Source of the DNA: JAHFTW01 sp041659985
GTDB taxonomy: Archaea; Thermoplasmatota; E2; JACPAO01; JAHFTW01
Direction of reading: 5' to 3'
NCBI GenBank assembly: GCA_041659985.1
Contig: JBAZXE010000003.1
Location: forward strand, 4,470-68,469
DNA: 64,000 nt
The position numbers were made by a program, and so were the translations under genes. The notes below the pieces were generated by a model. The model did not search any database, had not been told where the DNA came from, and was given only the letters and a program-made list of their open reading frames with translations. Shown here one piece after another: positions 41,820-50,765 of the stretch (positions within the stretch are counted from its first letter, which is position 1; the number at the start of each line of letters is the position of its first letter).

Positions 41820-42773
41820 ATGGTCAAAGTCGGCTTCGTCGGCGCCGGCACCATTGGTGCCAACTCGATCTTCGCGAGCCTCATGCTCACCGACCGCATC
41901 GACGAGATCGCAGTCGTCGACATCGCCGAGGCCGCCGCCGTCGGGCGCGCCATGGACCTCAACACGGCCTCCGTCGCCTTCGGCCGCCGCACCAAGGTCT
42001 CCGGCAGCACCGACTACGCGACGCTGAAGGGCGCCGACTTGGTCGTCGTCTCCGCCGGTGTCCCGCGCAAGCCCGGCATGACGCGCGCCGACCTCCTGGG
42101 CATCAACATCAAGATCCTCAAGTCGGTGTGCGCCGAAGTCAAGAAGAACGCCCCCGACTGCGTCTTCCTGCTGGTGAGCAACCCGGTCGACATCCTGCTC
42201 TACATCTGCTGGAAGGAGCTCGGCTTCTCGCGCGAGCGCACCATCGGCATGACCAGCCTGCACGACTCCGCCCGCTTCACGGACATCGTGCGCGACGCCA
42301 CCGGCGACCGCACCGTCCGCGCCACCATCCTGGGTGAGCACGGCGAGACCATGTTCGTCTCGCCGACGCTCTCCAGCCCGGAGCTCAAGGGCGGCGACTG
42401 GGAGGCCTGGGAGAAGAAGACCCGCGGCCGCGCCATGGAGATCATCGAGCGCGTCGGCGCCACCGCCTACGCCCCCGGCGCCTGCACGGGCCGCATGGTC
42501 AAGGCCATCATCGAGGACACGCACGAGGAGATTCCCACCGGCGTCATCCTGATGGGCGAGTACGGTCACCGCGACGTCGCCACCGGCGTCCCCGCCGTCC
42601 TGGGTCGCGGCGGCCTCATCCGCGTCGTCCAGTACGACCTGAGCGCCGTCGAGAAGGCCAAGCTCGAGGTCACCGTGAAGGCCGTGCGCGAGAAAATCGA
42701 CGAAGGCCTGCACATCCTGGCGAACCCGCCGGCACCCACGCCCGCCCCCGCGCCGACTCCGAAGACGGCCTGA
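41820..42773 (+). CDS. mdh: Malate dehydrogenase (LDH-like)
   Basis: 317 residues. The Rossmann motif GFVGAGTIGANS (about 5-16), Asp in VVDIAEA (NAD selectivity), substrate loop VPRKPGMTRADLL (Arg points to malate rather than lactate), the SNPVD segment, HDSARF and the catalytic His in GEHGETM follow in order. It interconverts malate and oxaloacetate in the TCA cycle. The tail is Pro/Ala/Thr-rich (NPPAPTPAPAPTPKTA). A palindromic promoter sits 25 bases upstream, so the mRNA is probably leaderless. Confidence 0.93.
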   Translation: MVKVGFVGAGTIGANSIFASLMLTDRIDEIAVVDIAEAAAVGRAMDLNTASVAFGRRTKVSGSTDYATLKGADLVVVSAGVPRKPGMTRADLLGINIKILKSVCAEVKKNAPDCVFLLVSNPVDILLYICWKELGFSRERTIGMTSLHDSARFTDIVRDATGDRTVRATILGEHGETMFVSPTLSSPELKGGDWEAWEKKTRGRAMEIIERVGATAYAPGACTGRMVKAIIEDTHEEIPTGVILMGEYGHRDVATGVPAVLGRGGLIRVVQYDLSAVEKAKLEVTVKAVREKIDEGLHILANPPAPTPAPAPTPKTA

Positions 42774-42848
42774 CGGGCAGGAACCCCACGGAGGCCGCAC
42801 GGCGGGGAGGGACCAGAGCCCACTCGGAGCGGTGGGCGCTCTCCGCGT

Positions 42849-43604
42849 TCAGATGAACGTGTTGACGCCTTGGCTGCCTAGCGCCGGGTCCGGGACAGAC
42901 GCCCGCATCTTGCTGAGTTCGCCTTCAAGCGCCATGGCCTCCTGAAGCAAGGGCTTGGCGTCCATGAGGACGTCGGGCATGATCTTGCCAAGGGCCTCGA
43001 TGAGTGCGGCGGCCGCCCGGCCGTCCGGATGGTCCCGCGTCGCTTCGACCATGATGGCCCCGGAGCGCACCTTGCGGGCTGGAGCCAAGAGCAGGATGTG
43101 CGCCGTGATGCCGCCGATGAGCGCGCGCTCCACCGCCGGGATTCCCGTCTTGGAGATCTCCTGCAATACGTCATCGGCCGCCGCGGCGCAGAAGACGTCC
43201 GGGGTGTCATCGCCTTCGCCGCGCACGACCCCCTCCAGGGCGATGACGAGGTGGGCACCGCCTTTGCCGGCCCAATCGAGGATGGTTTCCGACAGCCGCA
43301 TGGCAACCGATGGAGGCGGGGCGAGTTCCGTCGTGATGACATAGATGCGCGGGCACTTCCTGTCGAGGCGGCAGGCGACCTCACCGCCGAAGACGCGCAC
43401 GGCCGACGTGGCGCGCCCGTCCTGGATGGCCGTGATGGCGGACAATTCCGGGAAACGCAGATGGGCCACCAGCGGCAGCTCGAGGTTGCGGATGAGGTAC
43501 TGGGCCGCGATGGAGGCCGCCGAGCCCGTGGTGGGGAAGGCGGCGATAACGAGGGCGTCTTTGAGGTCAATGGCCCCGAAGGCTTCCAGGGTCGGTTCCG
43601 GCAT
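42849..43604 (-). CDS. PAC2 family protein (proteasome assembly chaperone-like)
   Basis: 251 residues. The PAC2 pattern is visible: LVIAAFPTTGSAASIAAQYL near residue 20, LIRNLELPLVAHLRFPE, and a long alpha/beta core with GGITAHILLLA. Archaeal relatives (PbaA and similar) help assemble proteasomes or bind other protein complexes. The C-terminal helices (KPLLQEAMALEGELSKM) may be a coiled coil. It is convergent with mdh and followed upstream by 160 bases with no gene except weak hairpins. Confidence 0.87.
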   Translation of the reverse strand: MPEPTLEAFGAIDLKDALVIAAFPTTGSAASIAAQYLIRNLELPLVAHLRFPELSAITAIQDGRATSAVRVFGGEVACRLDRKCPRIYVITTELAPPPSVAMRLSETILDWAGKGGAHLVIALEGVVRGEGDDTPDVFCAAAADDVLQEISKTGIPAVERALIGGITAHILLLAPARKVRSGAIMVEATRDHPDGRAAAALIEALGKIMPDVLMDAKPLLQEAMALEGELSKMRASVPDPALGSQGVNTFI

Positions 43605-43764
43605 CGCTGGAGCAAGCGCGGCCTGCGGCTTTCATCCTACCGCCGTCAGAGCCCCTCCAGTCGTCACCGATTCAGGCATTGCCGAGAATCCCGATCCTCG
43701 GCTTGCGCCTCGCGGCGTGAACTGGCTCCCGGTTCTTGAAAATGGCTTCGTACGCTTGAGGCCG

Positions 43765-44934
43765 CTAGAGCCGACGACGGCGACGGCGCTCCTCGATGAT
43801 GAGAGCCCGCTCGCGACCAATCTGGCCGCGGATGGAGGTGTTTTCCTCCGCGCGGCGCGTGAGATAGGGAACGACGGCGCGGACTGGGCCGTAGGGGACG
43901 TACTTGCAGACGTTGTAGCCCTCGGCCGCGAGGTTGTAGGAAAGGTGGTCGCTCATCCCGAGGAGCTGCGAGAAGTACAGCCGCGGGTCGTCGCGGCGGA
44001 GTCCGCGCTTCTCCATGAGTTCGGTCAGCAGGAGGGTCGACGTCTCGTTGTGCGTGCCTGCGACAAGCGCAATCCGGTCGAGGTGCTCGACCGAGAAGAC
44101 CAGCGCCGCGTCGTACGCTGCGTCACTGGCGGCCTTGTCCGGCAGGATGCAGGAGTCCGCCCCCGCCGCCGCGGCTCGGGCGCGCTCCTTTTCCATGTAG
44201 GCGCCCCGCACGAGTTTCAATCCGAGCAGGTATCGGCCCTCCGTCGCGCGCCGGTGGCTTTCGCGCAGGAAGTCGAGGCGGCCTCGGCGGTAGAGTTGGA
44301 TCGTGTTGAAGACGATGGCCGTCTCGGTGTTGAACCGGGCCATCATGGTGGTCGCAACATCGTCGATGGCGCCCTGGATCCACGACTCTTCGGCGTCGAT
44401 GAAGAGACGCACGTTCTTCGCGTGCGCGTGCGCGCAGACGCGCTCGACGCGGCTCTTGGCGCGCGCCCATTCATCGTTCTCGCGTGCATCGAGCGCCTGC
44501 CCGGCGTCGACCTTCTCGAGCAGGGCGAAGCGGGCGACACCCGTCATCTTGAACACGCAGAACGGGATGGCCGGGTTCCTTGCGGCCAGGTCGATGGTGC
44601 GCTCGATCTCGTCCGTCGTCCGGTCGAACTCCGCTTCGTCCTCGTGCCCCTCGTCCGCGATGTCAAGGATGGTCCCGACGCGGAAGCGCCACAACGTCTC
44701 GATGGTGGGGGCGCACTCGGCGATCGTCTCGCCGCCGCAGAATTGGCGAAAGATTGTGCGTTTGACGAGCCACACCACTGGGAGGTGGAGGGTGAGCGCG
44801 ACGCGCAGGAGCCACGTGCCGGTCCGGACGGCCCAAGGGTGGGCAAACGCCCGAAACATCCAGTCGGCCCGCCGTAGCGCGACATCGCTCTTTGAACGGA
44901 ACGCGACCTCGGTGTTGGCGAAGCTCAGCGCCAT
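43765..44934 (-). CDS. Proline dehydrogenase
   Basis: 389 residues. A helical N-terminal region (1-85) precedes an FAD-binding TIM-barrel. Conserved parts are FKMTGVARFALLEKV, FIDAEESWIQGAIDD, LKLVRGAYMEKERARA, VAGTHNETS, LLGMSDHLSYNLA and VPYGPVRAVVPYLTRRAEEN. The enzyme oxidises proline to pyrroline-5-carboxylate and passes electrons to the membrane. The sequence type resembles bacterial one-domain ProDH, and no P5C dehydrogenase lies nearby. The start ATG 44934 follows a CTTTAT box on the minus strand at about 44963. Confidence 0.9.
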   Translation of the reverse strand: MALSFANTEVAFRSKSDVALRRADWMFRAFAHPWAVRTGTWLLRVALTLHLPVVWLVKRTIFRQFCGGETIAECAPTIETLWRFRVGTILDIADEGHEDEAEFDRTTDEIERTIDLAARNPAIPFCVFKMTGVARFALLEKVDAGQALDARENDEWARAKSRVERVCAHAHAKNVRLFIDAEESWIQGAIDDVATTMMARFNTETAIVFNTIQLYRRGRLDFLRESHRRATEGRYLLGLKLVRGAYMEKERARAAAAGADSCILPDKAASDAAYDAALVFSVEHLDRIALVAGTHNETSTLLLTELMEKRGLRRDDPRLYFSQLLGMSDHLSYNLAAEGYNVCKYVPYGPVRAVVPYLTRRAEENTSIRGQIGRERALIIEERRRRRRL

Positions 44935-44997
44935 GCGGGTTGGTGAGCCAGTGTTGCGCCCGGGATAAAGAAACGGGTCCTTCGGATTAGGGGTGGG

Positions 44998-45348
44998 TCA
45001 GACCTTGGAATGAACGCCGTGTTTCCGCAACTGCTTGCCCAACTGTCCCGTGATGAAGGAGGCGAACATGACCCAGTCGGCCGCGAACGACTTGAACGGG
45101 TACGTGAACGTCGCCGGCCGGTTGTGCTCGACGAAGTAGTGCGCGACCCAGGCAAAGGCGTAGCCGGCGACGAGTCCGCCGAGCAGGAACCAGGGGGTGA
45201 GAAGGATGGCCAAAACGATGCAGGCCAGGGCGATGGCCGTTCCGATGAGGTGGAGGGCGCGGGTTCCCGTCCGGCTGTGTTCGTGCAGGTAGAACGGCCA
45301 GAACTCGCGCATAGTGCGGTACTTGGTGGCCTTGTGTTCCGGCGGCAT
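44998..45348 (-). CDS. DUF962 family membrane protein
   Basis: 116 residues from ATG 45348. The family pattern FWPFYLHEHSRTGTRALHLI (about 14-33) comes first, then about three TM helices and HYFVEHNRPATFTYPFKSF. DUF962 relatives include the yeast Mpo1 dioxygenase of fatty-acid alpha-oxidation, which uses His ligands; the conserved His residues here (HEHSR, LHLIG, HYFVEHN) would fit. In an archaeon the lipid substrate is unclear. Longer in-frame starts upstream cover a poorly conserved, low-complexity region. Confidence 0.85.
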   Translation of the reverse strand: MPPEHKATKYRTMREFWPFYLHEHSRTGTRALHLIGTAIALACIVLAILLTPWFLLGGLVAGYAFAWVAHYFVEHNRPATFTYPFKSFAADWVMFASFITGQLGKQLRKHGVHSKV

Positions 45349-45488
45349 GGAATGGCGGGCCGGGAATCGACGTGACGGTTCAAGTAGCCTGGGGGGGACT
45401 CGACCGGGCGTGGTTGCAGCGGCGCTTGCTACACCAAAACCGTCAGGGCAGGGCACGCCCGCGGGCGGCGCGGCCCTGCGTTTTTCAG

Positions 45489-45559
45489 TGCGCGGTACGG
45501 GATTTGAACCCATGCTTGCACCTTGGCAAGGTGCAGTCCTACCACTAGACTAACCGCGC
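45489..45559 (-). tRNA. tRNA-Gly (GCC anticodon)
   Basis: The minus strand folds as a cloverleaf: acceptor GCGCGGT/ACCGCGC, D stem GTCT/GGAC, anticodon stem GCACC/GGTGC with loop TTGCCAA (anticodon GCC), T stem ATGGG/CCCGT with loop TTCAAAT, discriminator A. No intron and no CCA encoded. It reads away from the neighbouring lipoprotein gene. Confidence 0.93.
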
Positions 45560-45642
45560 GTTCGAAAAAGGCGCTAGACTTACGCCTCGTCTTGGCGGCC
45601 GACTAGCCGACCCTATTTGAGTCCAACGGTGGGATGCGGGAC

Positions 45643-46134
45643 TCAAAGCGCCGAGTATCCCGCCGGCACTTCCGTTTCGCCGTGGAAGAGCGTGATTGCG
45701 AGGCGGTACTCCACCATGCTGGCGGCGCCGTTGGCGAAGGCGGAGGCCTGCCAGTCGCCGGCTTCGGGGGCCGCGAGCGTGAAGCTGTGCGGCGAGTCGG
45801 GTGCGCCCGGCGAGCCCGCCTGGACGATGTAGTCGAAGTTCTGCGCGGTGCCCGTCATGCCGGCGCTCGGGCTGGCCAAGGCGAGGTCGATGTCCTGCAC
45901 GGCGTCGTCCCAGGCAATCTCGGCGTAGAGCAGCGTCACGTTGGAGCCCACGGAGAACGCCAGCGATTCGCCACCGACGGCGAGGACGGGGCCGGAGGCC
46001 GTGATCATGCCGGTGCCTTTGACGACCGTCGGGGCTTCGACGACGGGAACGTCGTCCCTCGGATTGTTGCCGCCGGAATCCAAGCAGCCTCCGGCCAGCA
46101 AGGCCGTGAGCGCGAGGGCCATGGTCCACTTCAT
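45643..46134 (-). CDS. Lipoprotein with beta-sandwich domain
   Basis: 163 residues. The signal peptide ends in LLAGGC (Cys17). The mature part (about 25-163) is a beta-sandwich with alternating Val/Thr and a late AAPEAGDWQASAF segment, like pre-peptidase C-terminal or CARDB-type modules. It is likely a cell-surface protein. A minus-strand TATA-like box (CCTTTTGTAGG) lies about 26 bases upstream of ATG 46134, indicating a leaderless mRNA. Confidence 0.77.
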   Translation of the reverse strand: MKWTMALALTALLAGGCLDSGGNNPRDDVPVVEAPTVVKGTGMITASGPVLAVGGESLAFSVGSNVTLLYAEIAWDDAVQDIDLALASPSAGMTGTAQNFDYIVQAGSPGAPDSPHSFTLAAPEAGDWQASAFANGAASMVEYRLAITLFHGETEVPAGYSAL

Positions 46135-46156
46135 GATCGTTCCGTGGCCTCCGTCC

Positions 46157-46163
46157 TACAAAA
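46157..46163 (-). promoter_or_regulatory. TATA-like box of the lipoprotein gene
   Basis: The minus strand reads TTTTGTA inside CCTTTTGTAGG, centred 26 bases from the ATG at 46134. Confidence 0.55.
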
Positions 46164-46279
46164 GGATTGAGTCCTACCCCTCACGCTCGCTCACTTTAGC
46201 CGCTCAGCCCGCCCGTCATCTCATCATGGGTCAGCGCGGATTCTTACATCATCGCGGCACGCGTGCCAGCGAGTCCGGG

Positions 46280-46285
46280 TTTAAG
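46280..46285 (+). promoter_or_regulatory. TATA-like box
   Basis: TTTAAG is centred about 26 bases before GTG 46308; the gene probably has a leaderless mRNA. Confidence 0.5.
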
Positions 46286-46307
46286 GCGTGGACCTTGGTG
46301 GCGGCGC

Positions 46308-46856
46308 GTGGCGCAACCCGACCGGGTCCCCGGCTTCATCGTGGAAGGGGGACGAGCCATCGGCCATGACCTGCCGTCGGTGGATGGACGCGAGAGCCTG
46401 GTGCCCTGGCGCACGGCCATCGGCGGCCGTGGCCCCTTCTTCGTGCGCATCGCCGCCGACGACCCGGCTGTCGTCAAGCACGTGCAGAGGCTGTCGCGCG
46501 TCGGTGAGTTGTGGCTGGAGACGCCGCTGGGCAGCATCGACGATGCGCTCGACCTCGTCGTCGCCGGAGCCTCACGCCTGGCCGTGCCGACAGCCGACCG
46601 CGACGCCGATTTACTGGAGGCCGTCGGGCCTTCCGCCCTCATTGCGTGGGACGGCGTGACACCGTGGGCCGAGGTTGAGGCCGCTGCCTTGGCGCACGAG
46701 GCGCCCGTCCTTGTCCGCCAGACGCCTCCCCCGGGGGCCGCTTGTGACGTCTTCCTTCTCGAAGAAGGCCCTGAAGGCCTGCGCCTGGTGCGCGTCGCAT
46801 CGGCTCCCGCTGCTGCCGCGCTCCCGACGCCCGCCGTCGAAGGCGAGGCCGAGTGA
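46308..46856 (+). CDS. HisA-like TIM-barrel relative
   Basis: 182 residues from GTG 46308, about 26 bases after a TATA-like box. The opening VPGFIVEGGRAIGHDLPSVD recalls the first strand of HisA/HisF-type phosphate-binding barrels (a D/E-x-K/G-GG pattern), and the middle (ELWLETPLGSIDDALDLVVA) looks like a strand-helix unit of the same fold. Key catalytic residues are not evident, and it is too short for a full barrel. It overlaps the DUF2240 gene by four bases (GTGA), so the two act together or are co-expressed. Assignment is tentative. Confidence 0.6.
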   Translation: MAQPDRVPGFIVEGGRAIGHDLPSVDGRESLVPWRTAIGGRGPFFVRIAADDPAVVKHVQRLSRVGELWLETPLGSIDDALDLVVAGASRLAVPTADRDADLLEAVGPSALIAWDGVTPWAEVEAAALAHEAPVLVRQTPPPGAACDVFLLEEGPEGLRLVRVASAPAAAALPTPAVEGEAE

Positions 46857-47377
46857 CGTCCGACTTCGAAGTGGCCTTCGCGTTCATCGCGCGCCGCCAA
46901 GCCACGAAGGCCATGTCTGCCTCGCGCTGGTCGCACATGCTCTCCCTGGAGCTCGGCTGGATGAACCCGGGGCAGGCGCGCACGTTCGTCGAACGCGGCG
47001 TGAACGCGGGGCTGCTGACGCCCGACGGCGACACGCTCCGCCTCGTCATCGACCCGGCCTCCGTCGAGGTTCCGCGCGGATTCAAGCCGAATCCCGATGC
47101 CTCGGCCGGCCCGGCAGGACCGGCATCATCATCTTCCGGGTCGTCCACGGCTTCCGCCCCGGCGGATCCATTCTTGGGTTGGGTGGCCAAGGTCGCCGCG
47201 CAGCGCGGCCTGACGCGCGACCAGGTCCTCGGCCAAGTCGCCGCGGCGCAGGAAGAGCTGGGGGGCCTGCTCACGGCGGAGGCGGCCGTGCTGTTGCTGG
47301 CGCGGCGCAACGGCCTCGACGTCAGGGATGCCGCACGCGCTGCGGAAGGCGCCCGTCAAGCCAAACCGAGCCGGTAG
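46853..47377 (+). CDS. DUF2240 family archaeal protein
   Basis: 174 residues from GTG 46853. The N-terminal half (FEVAFAFIARRQATKAMSAS, LSLELGWMNPGQARTFVERG, NAGLLTPDGDTLRL) matches archaeal DUF2240, probably a winged-helix fold. A Ser/Pro/Gly linker leads to a second helical part with GLTRDQVLGQVAAAQEELGG, which could bind nucleic acid or mediate contacts. It is coupled to the preceding gene and converges on the TctA-like gene with a 22-base overlap. Confidence 0.82.
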   Translation: MTSDFEVAFAFIARRQATKAMSASRWSHMLSLELGWMNPGQARTFVERGVNAGLLTPDGDTLRLVIDPASVEVPRGFKPNPDASAGPAGPASSSSGSSTASAPADPFLGWVAKVAAQRGLTRDQVLGQVAAAQEELGGLLTAEAAVLLLARRNGLDVRDAARAAEGARQAKPSR

Positions 47378-48618
47378 GCAAGGACGGGAATCAGCAAACA
47401 CCCGGTCAGGTGGATTCGACCGGTGCCGCTGGCCAACGGGACCAAACCAACGATTGCGGCGACGAGGAACAGGGCGAGTCCCATTCCACCCGACAGCACG
47501 CCCACGACGACGATGAGGACCGCCAGCGCGACGGCGGCCAGCAAGCCTGGGCGGGCGGCCACCAGCCATTTGGAGGTCCGGCGCACCAGCGCGCCGGTGG
47601 CCACATGGGCAAGGATGCCGCTGACGAGGGCGGCGGCGAGGAGCCAACGCAACGGCAGCGGCGGAGCGCCAATCGTCCACGCCTGCACCGGCCACGCCTG
47701 CTGCACAGCGGCGGCAAGCCCGCTGCGCGCCCGCAGCGACAGCCACAGCACGGCGAACGCAAGGACGACCTGAGCCAGGGCGATGGCGGCCAGGGTCGCC
47801 AGCACCGGCCGCGGGTCACGCTCCTCGCGCGCACCGGCTCGCGCGGCGGCCGCAGCGACGGCCGACGTCATGCCAGGCAGGACGCTCGTCATCGCTGCGG
47901 CCAAGACCCCGGAGACGACCCCCCAACGGCTTCGTCGCCGCACGCCAAGCGGAGGCCGGTTCGCTGGTTCCTGGTCGGGGACAAATGGGCGGCTGCGCAG
48001 CGTGTCCAGCAGCGCAGGTGCGCCGAACAGGCCCGACAGCAGCGGAAGCAACGGTGAAGCGGGGACGTCGAAGAGACCCGCCACAGTCAGCTTGCCCGCC
48101 GCCAAGCCCAACGCCCCCGCAAGCGCCAGGATGGCGGCGGCCCAGGCGACGGCCTGCGTGCCCTTCGGGAGTTCGCGGGCGAGCAGGAACAGGAGGATGC
48201 CCCCCAGCACCCATGGCATGGATTCGTCGAGCGCCGCGAGCAGCTGGCCCGGTTCTCCAAGGACCCACTTGTACGGCAGCAACAGGACAATGGCGAGGAC
48301 GAGACCGCCCAGGGCGCCGTTGAGAGAGGCCTGCACGGCATCCGCGCCGTGGCCGTCGAGAAGCATGCGATGGGCGGGCAGCGCCGAAAGCAGCGTATCC
48401 TCGCCCGGTGCGCCCAGATAGGTGGAGGGAATCTGCGAGGCGAAGCCGTGCGCGACGGTCATCGAGCAAAGACCCACGGCCAAGGTCGGGCCGAGGCCTG
48501 GCGCGAACGAGAGGGCGATGGCGCACACTGTATTGACGTGCAGGCCTGGCACGAGGCCTGCGACAAGCCCGACCAGGCAGCCGGCCGTCGTCGCCAGGGT
48601 GGCCGTCAGGGCGTCCAT
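47356..48618 (-). CDS. Archaeal TctA-type membrane permease
   Basis: 420 residues with about ten TM helices. The first helices carry GLVAGLVPGLHVNTVCAIAL, the pattern of the tripartite tricarboxylate transporter permease (TctA/DUF112) archaeal branch, and the second half repeats it as GVLAAAMTSVLPGMTSAVAA. No binding protein or small TctB-like subunit is nearby, so its mode of action is unclear. The start is ATG 48618, overlapping the OB-fold gene by 13 bases; the end overlaps DUF2240 by 22 bases. Confidence 0.82.
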   Translation of the reverse strand: MDALTATLATTAGCLVGLVAGLVPGLHVNTVCAIALSFAPGLGPTLAVGLCSMTVAHGFASQIPSTYLGAPGEDTLLSALPAHRMLLDGHGADAVQASLNGALGGLVLAIVLLLPYKWVLGEPGQLLAALDESMPWVLGGILLFLLARELPKGTQAVAWAAAILALAGALGLAAGKLTVAGLFDVPASPLLPLLSGLFGAPALLDTLRSRPFVPDQEPANRPPLGVRRRSRWGVVSGVLAAAMTSVLPGMTSAVAAAAARAGAREERDPRPVLATLAAIALAQVVLAFAVLWLSLRARSGLAAAVQQAWPVQAWTIGAPPLPLRWLLAAALVSGILAHVATGALVRRTSKWLVAARPGLLAAVALAVLIVVVGVLSGGMGLALFLVAAIVGLVPLASGTGRIHLTGCLLIPVLAYRLGLA

Positions 48619-49211
48619 GGCCAAATCTCGCGGGCGTCGAAGCGATGGCACAAGCAGTCGGCATCCGCGCGGAGGAACCCGCGGGCTTGCACTCGCCCTT
48701 GCGTTGGCCATGGGCCCTCACCCAAGGCCACCGAGCGCGGTCCGTCGTGCAGGCGTCCGCCCCGCAGTTCGCCGGTGAGCAAGAGCGGTCGGCCGTCCCA
48801 GGTCTCAGGGTGCGCGGAGACCTCCGTCCAAGCGGGCGTCGCCGCCGCAGTCGGCGCGACCACCTGCAGGTGTCTGGGTTCCTCGACCTCCAAGCGGAGC
48901 TGGCCCTGCCACCGTCCAAGGCGGCCCGTGGCTTGCGCGCGGTCGCCGGAGTGCAACGGCAAGTCCGGTTCGTCGACGGCGACCGACCGGACGGCCACGG
49001 CGTGCTGCCCGTCGACGAGGCTGAAGCGGAGGGCATCCGGTTCCGTTCGCAGGTCCTTGATCCAGCCTTCCAGCGTCACCGTCTGTCCTTCCCACCGCGC
49101 CGCGTCGTCGAGCGTGGCCAGCGGCGCAGGCCTTGCGGTGACCGACCACGTGAGCGCCCCGACGAGGAGGATGGCGGCGGCAAGAAGCGGACGGGGCGGT
49201 AGCACGCGCAC
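48606..49211 (-). CDS. Membrane-anchored protein with two OB-like folds
   Basis: 201 residues from GTG 49211. An N-terminal TM helix (about 8-25) is followed by WEGQTVTLEGWIKDLRTEPD and a strand pattern that fits an OB fold (about 38-110), then a second, shorter OB-like unit (HPETWDGRPLLLTGELRGGR). Such modules may bind nucleic acid or ligands outside the membrane. Two Cys and a His near the end (DADCLCHRF) could bind metal. It overlaps the downstream permease gene by 13 bases, so they probably form an operon. Confidence 0.68.
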   Translation of the reverse strand: MRVLPPRPLLAAAILLVGALTWSVTARPAPLATLDDAARWEGQTVTLEGWIKDLRTEPDALRFSLVDGQHAVAVRSVAVDEPDLPLHSGDRAQATGRLGRWQGQLRLEVEEPRHLQVVAPTAAATPAWTEVSAHPETWDGRPLLLTGELRGGRLHDGPRSVALGEGPWPTQGRVQARGFLRADADCLCHRFDAREIWPWTP

Positions 49212-49242
49212 GGATGTGGGGGCGGGGCGTGGGATGACTTGC

Positions 49243-50721
49243 TCAGGCCTTGGCCTGTCGGTGCGCTTCGAGTCGCACGAGGATGGCCGGAATCGCCTGG
49301 GCGACGTCGAGTGCCGTCGCGCCGTAGGAGCGCAGGCTCGCCGCGACCTCACCGGCGCTCTTGAGCAGGTAGCTGGCGGCGCACGCGGCGTCAAAGGGTG
49401 CCGCGCCCTTGGCCAGCAGGGCGCCCGTGATGCCGGCCAACACGTCGCCGGTGCCGCCGACCGTGAGGGTTGGGTGGCCGAGGCGGCAGTCGCGCGTCAT
49501 TGCGCCGTCGCTCACGATGTCGATGGCGGATTTGCGCAGCACGGTCACCCCGTTGGCCTTGGCGTAGGAGACGACATGGCTCTTCGTCGCCGTGCGGCCC
49601 GAGAGGTCGAGGAATTCGCGGGCGTGGGGCGTCAGGACCATGCGGCGGCCGTGTCGGGCCAAGAGGGACGCGTCGAGGGCGTCGAGGCCGTCCGCGTCGA
49701 CGACGGTGGGGAGGGAGCGCTCCGCCGCAGCGACCAGGATGGCCTGCGTCGCGGCCAGCGTGCTCGGGTGCTTGCCGAGCCCTGGACCGATGACAAGGGC
49801 CGTGCAGCGGTCAAGCAGGCGCTCGATTGCGGGAATCGCGGCGGGCGCCAAGTGGTCACGCCGACCGACGGCATGCACGATTGCCTCCGATCCCCAGGAA
49901 CGGATGGGTTGGGCGGCGTCCGGGGGCGTGGCGATGTGGACAAGGTCGGCGCCCGTCCGATAAGCCCCCATCGCGACGTAGTGCGGCGCCCCCGCGAGCG
50001 ATTGGCTTCCGCCGACGACGAGGACGATGCCGTTGTCTCCTTTGTGGCTGTCATGGCGCACCACGGGGTAGCCGGCCTCGAGGTCGCCGAAGCCGATGTC
50101 GACGGCGCGCGGGGGAATTCCGATGGGCGCGACGACGATGCGCCCCGCCAACTTCGGCTCAAGACCCGCCTGGGCCCGATGCAGGGCAAGCGTAATCGTG
50201 GGGCGGGCGGCCAGCGGCGTGCCGAAGCCGGAGGGGACATCGCAGGAAACGAGGGTCGCGCCGGCCTTGCGTCTCGCGTTCATCCAGTGCACGAGGGAGT
50301 CGTACGGCTTGCGCGGGGGACCCGAAAGCCCTGAACCGAGCAGGCAATCGGCGACGATCTTGACCTTGGACCACGCCCGTTCTGGCCGGCCCGTCCAAAC
50401 CGTCCACGACCCCTTGCCCAGTCGTTCAAAGTGGGCGCGTGCGGCGGACGAGACGATGCGCGACGGTGGCTCCGCAAGCACGACCACGGCCTTTCGTCCC
50501 ATGGCCTGCAGTTCGGCGGCGGCCGCAAATCCATCGCCGCCGTTGTTGCCCTTGCCGCACAGGACAAGGACCTCTTGGCCGCGTTTGGCGTGGCGGGCCA
50601 GTTCCCTGGCGAGCGCCTTGCCGGCGTTGGCCATGAGGCGCACGACAGGGACCCCCAACTCCTTGGCATTGAGGTCCAGGCGCCGCGCTTCCCGGGCATC
50701 GTACGGCGCGGAGCCGGCCAT
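49243..50721 (-). CDS. nnr: Bifunctional NAD(P)H-hydrate epimerase/dehydratase
   Basis: 492 residues. The N-terminal epimerase domain has NGGDGFAAAAELQAMGRKAV, CLLGSGLSG and VSCDVPSGFGTP. The C-terminal dehydratase (ribokinase-like) has VLVVGGSQSLAGAPHY, VIGPGLGKH, VVDADGLDAL, LTPHAREF and TVGGTGDVLAGITGALLA. Together they repair hydrated NADH and NADPH. A TATAT box about 25 bases from the ATG predicts a leaderless mRNA and may be shared with the divergent NAC gene. The fused arrangement is usual in prokaryotes. Confidence 0.94.
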   Translation of the reverse strand: MAGSAPYDAREARRLDLNAKELGVPVVRLMANAGKALARELARHAKRGQEVLVLCGKGNNGGDGFAAAAELQAMGRKAVVVLAEPPSRIVSSAARAHFERLGKGSWTVWTGRPERAWSKVKIVADCLLGSGLSGPPRKPYDSLVHWMNARRKAGATLVSCDVPSGFGTPLAARPTITLALHRAQAGLEPKLAGRIVVAPIGIPPRAVDIGFGDLEAGYPVVRHDSHKGDNGIVLVVGGSQSLAGAPHYVAMGAYRTGADLVHIATPPDAAQPIRSWGSEAIVHAVGRRDHLAPAAIPAIERLLDRCTALVIGPGLGKHPSTLAATQAILVAAAERSLPTVVDADGLDALDASLLARHGRRMVLTPHAREFLDLSGRTATKSHVVSYAKANGVTVLRKSAIDIVSDGAMTRDCRLGHPTLTVGGTGDVLAGITGALLAKGAAPFDAACAASYLLKSAGEVAASLRSYGATALDVAQAIPAILVRLEAHRQAKA

Positions 50722-50743
50722 CAGGGGGCAAAGGGTCAAACCG

Positions 50744-50748
50744 TATAT
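50744..50748 (-). promoter_or_regulatory. TATA box between nnr and the NAC gene
   Basis: The core GTATAT is centred 25 bases from the nnr ATG (50721, minus strand) and about 20 bases before the NAC ATG (50766, plus strand). The box is nearly symmetrical and could serve both genes. Confidence 0.5.
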
Positions 50749-50765
50749 CCGCGTGGCGACGGACA

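Noticed and set aside
45349..45513. N-terminal extension of the DUF962 gene
   Set aside because: The extra residues are low-complexity Pro/Ala/Arg, and the extension would run into the tRNA-Gly gene.
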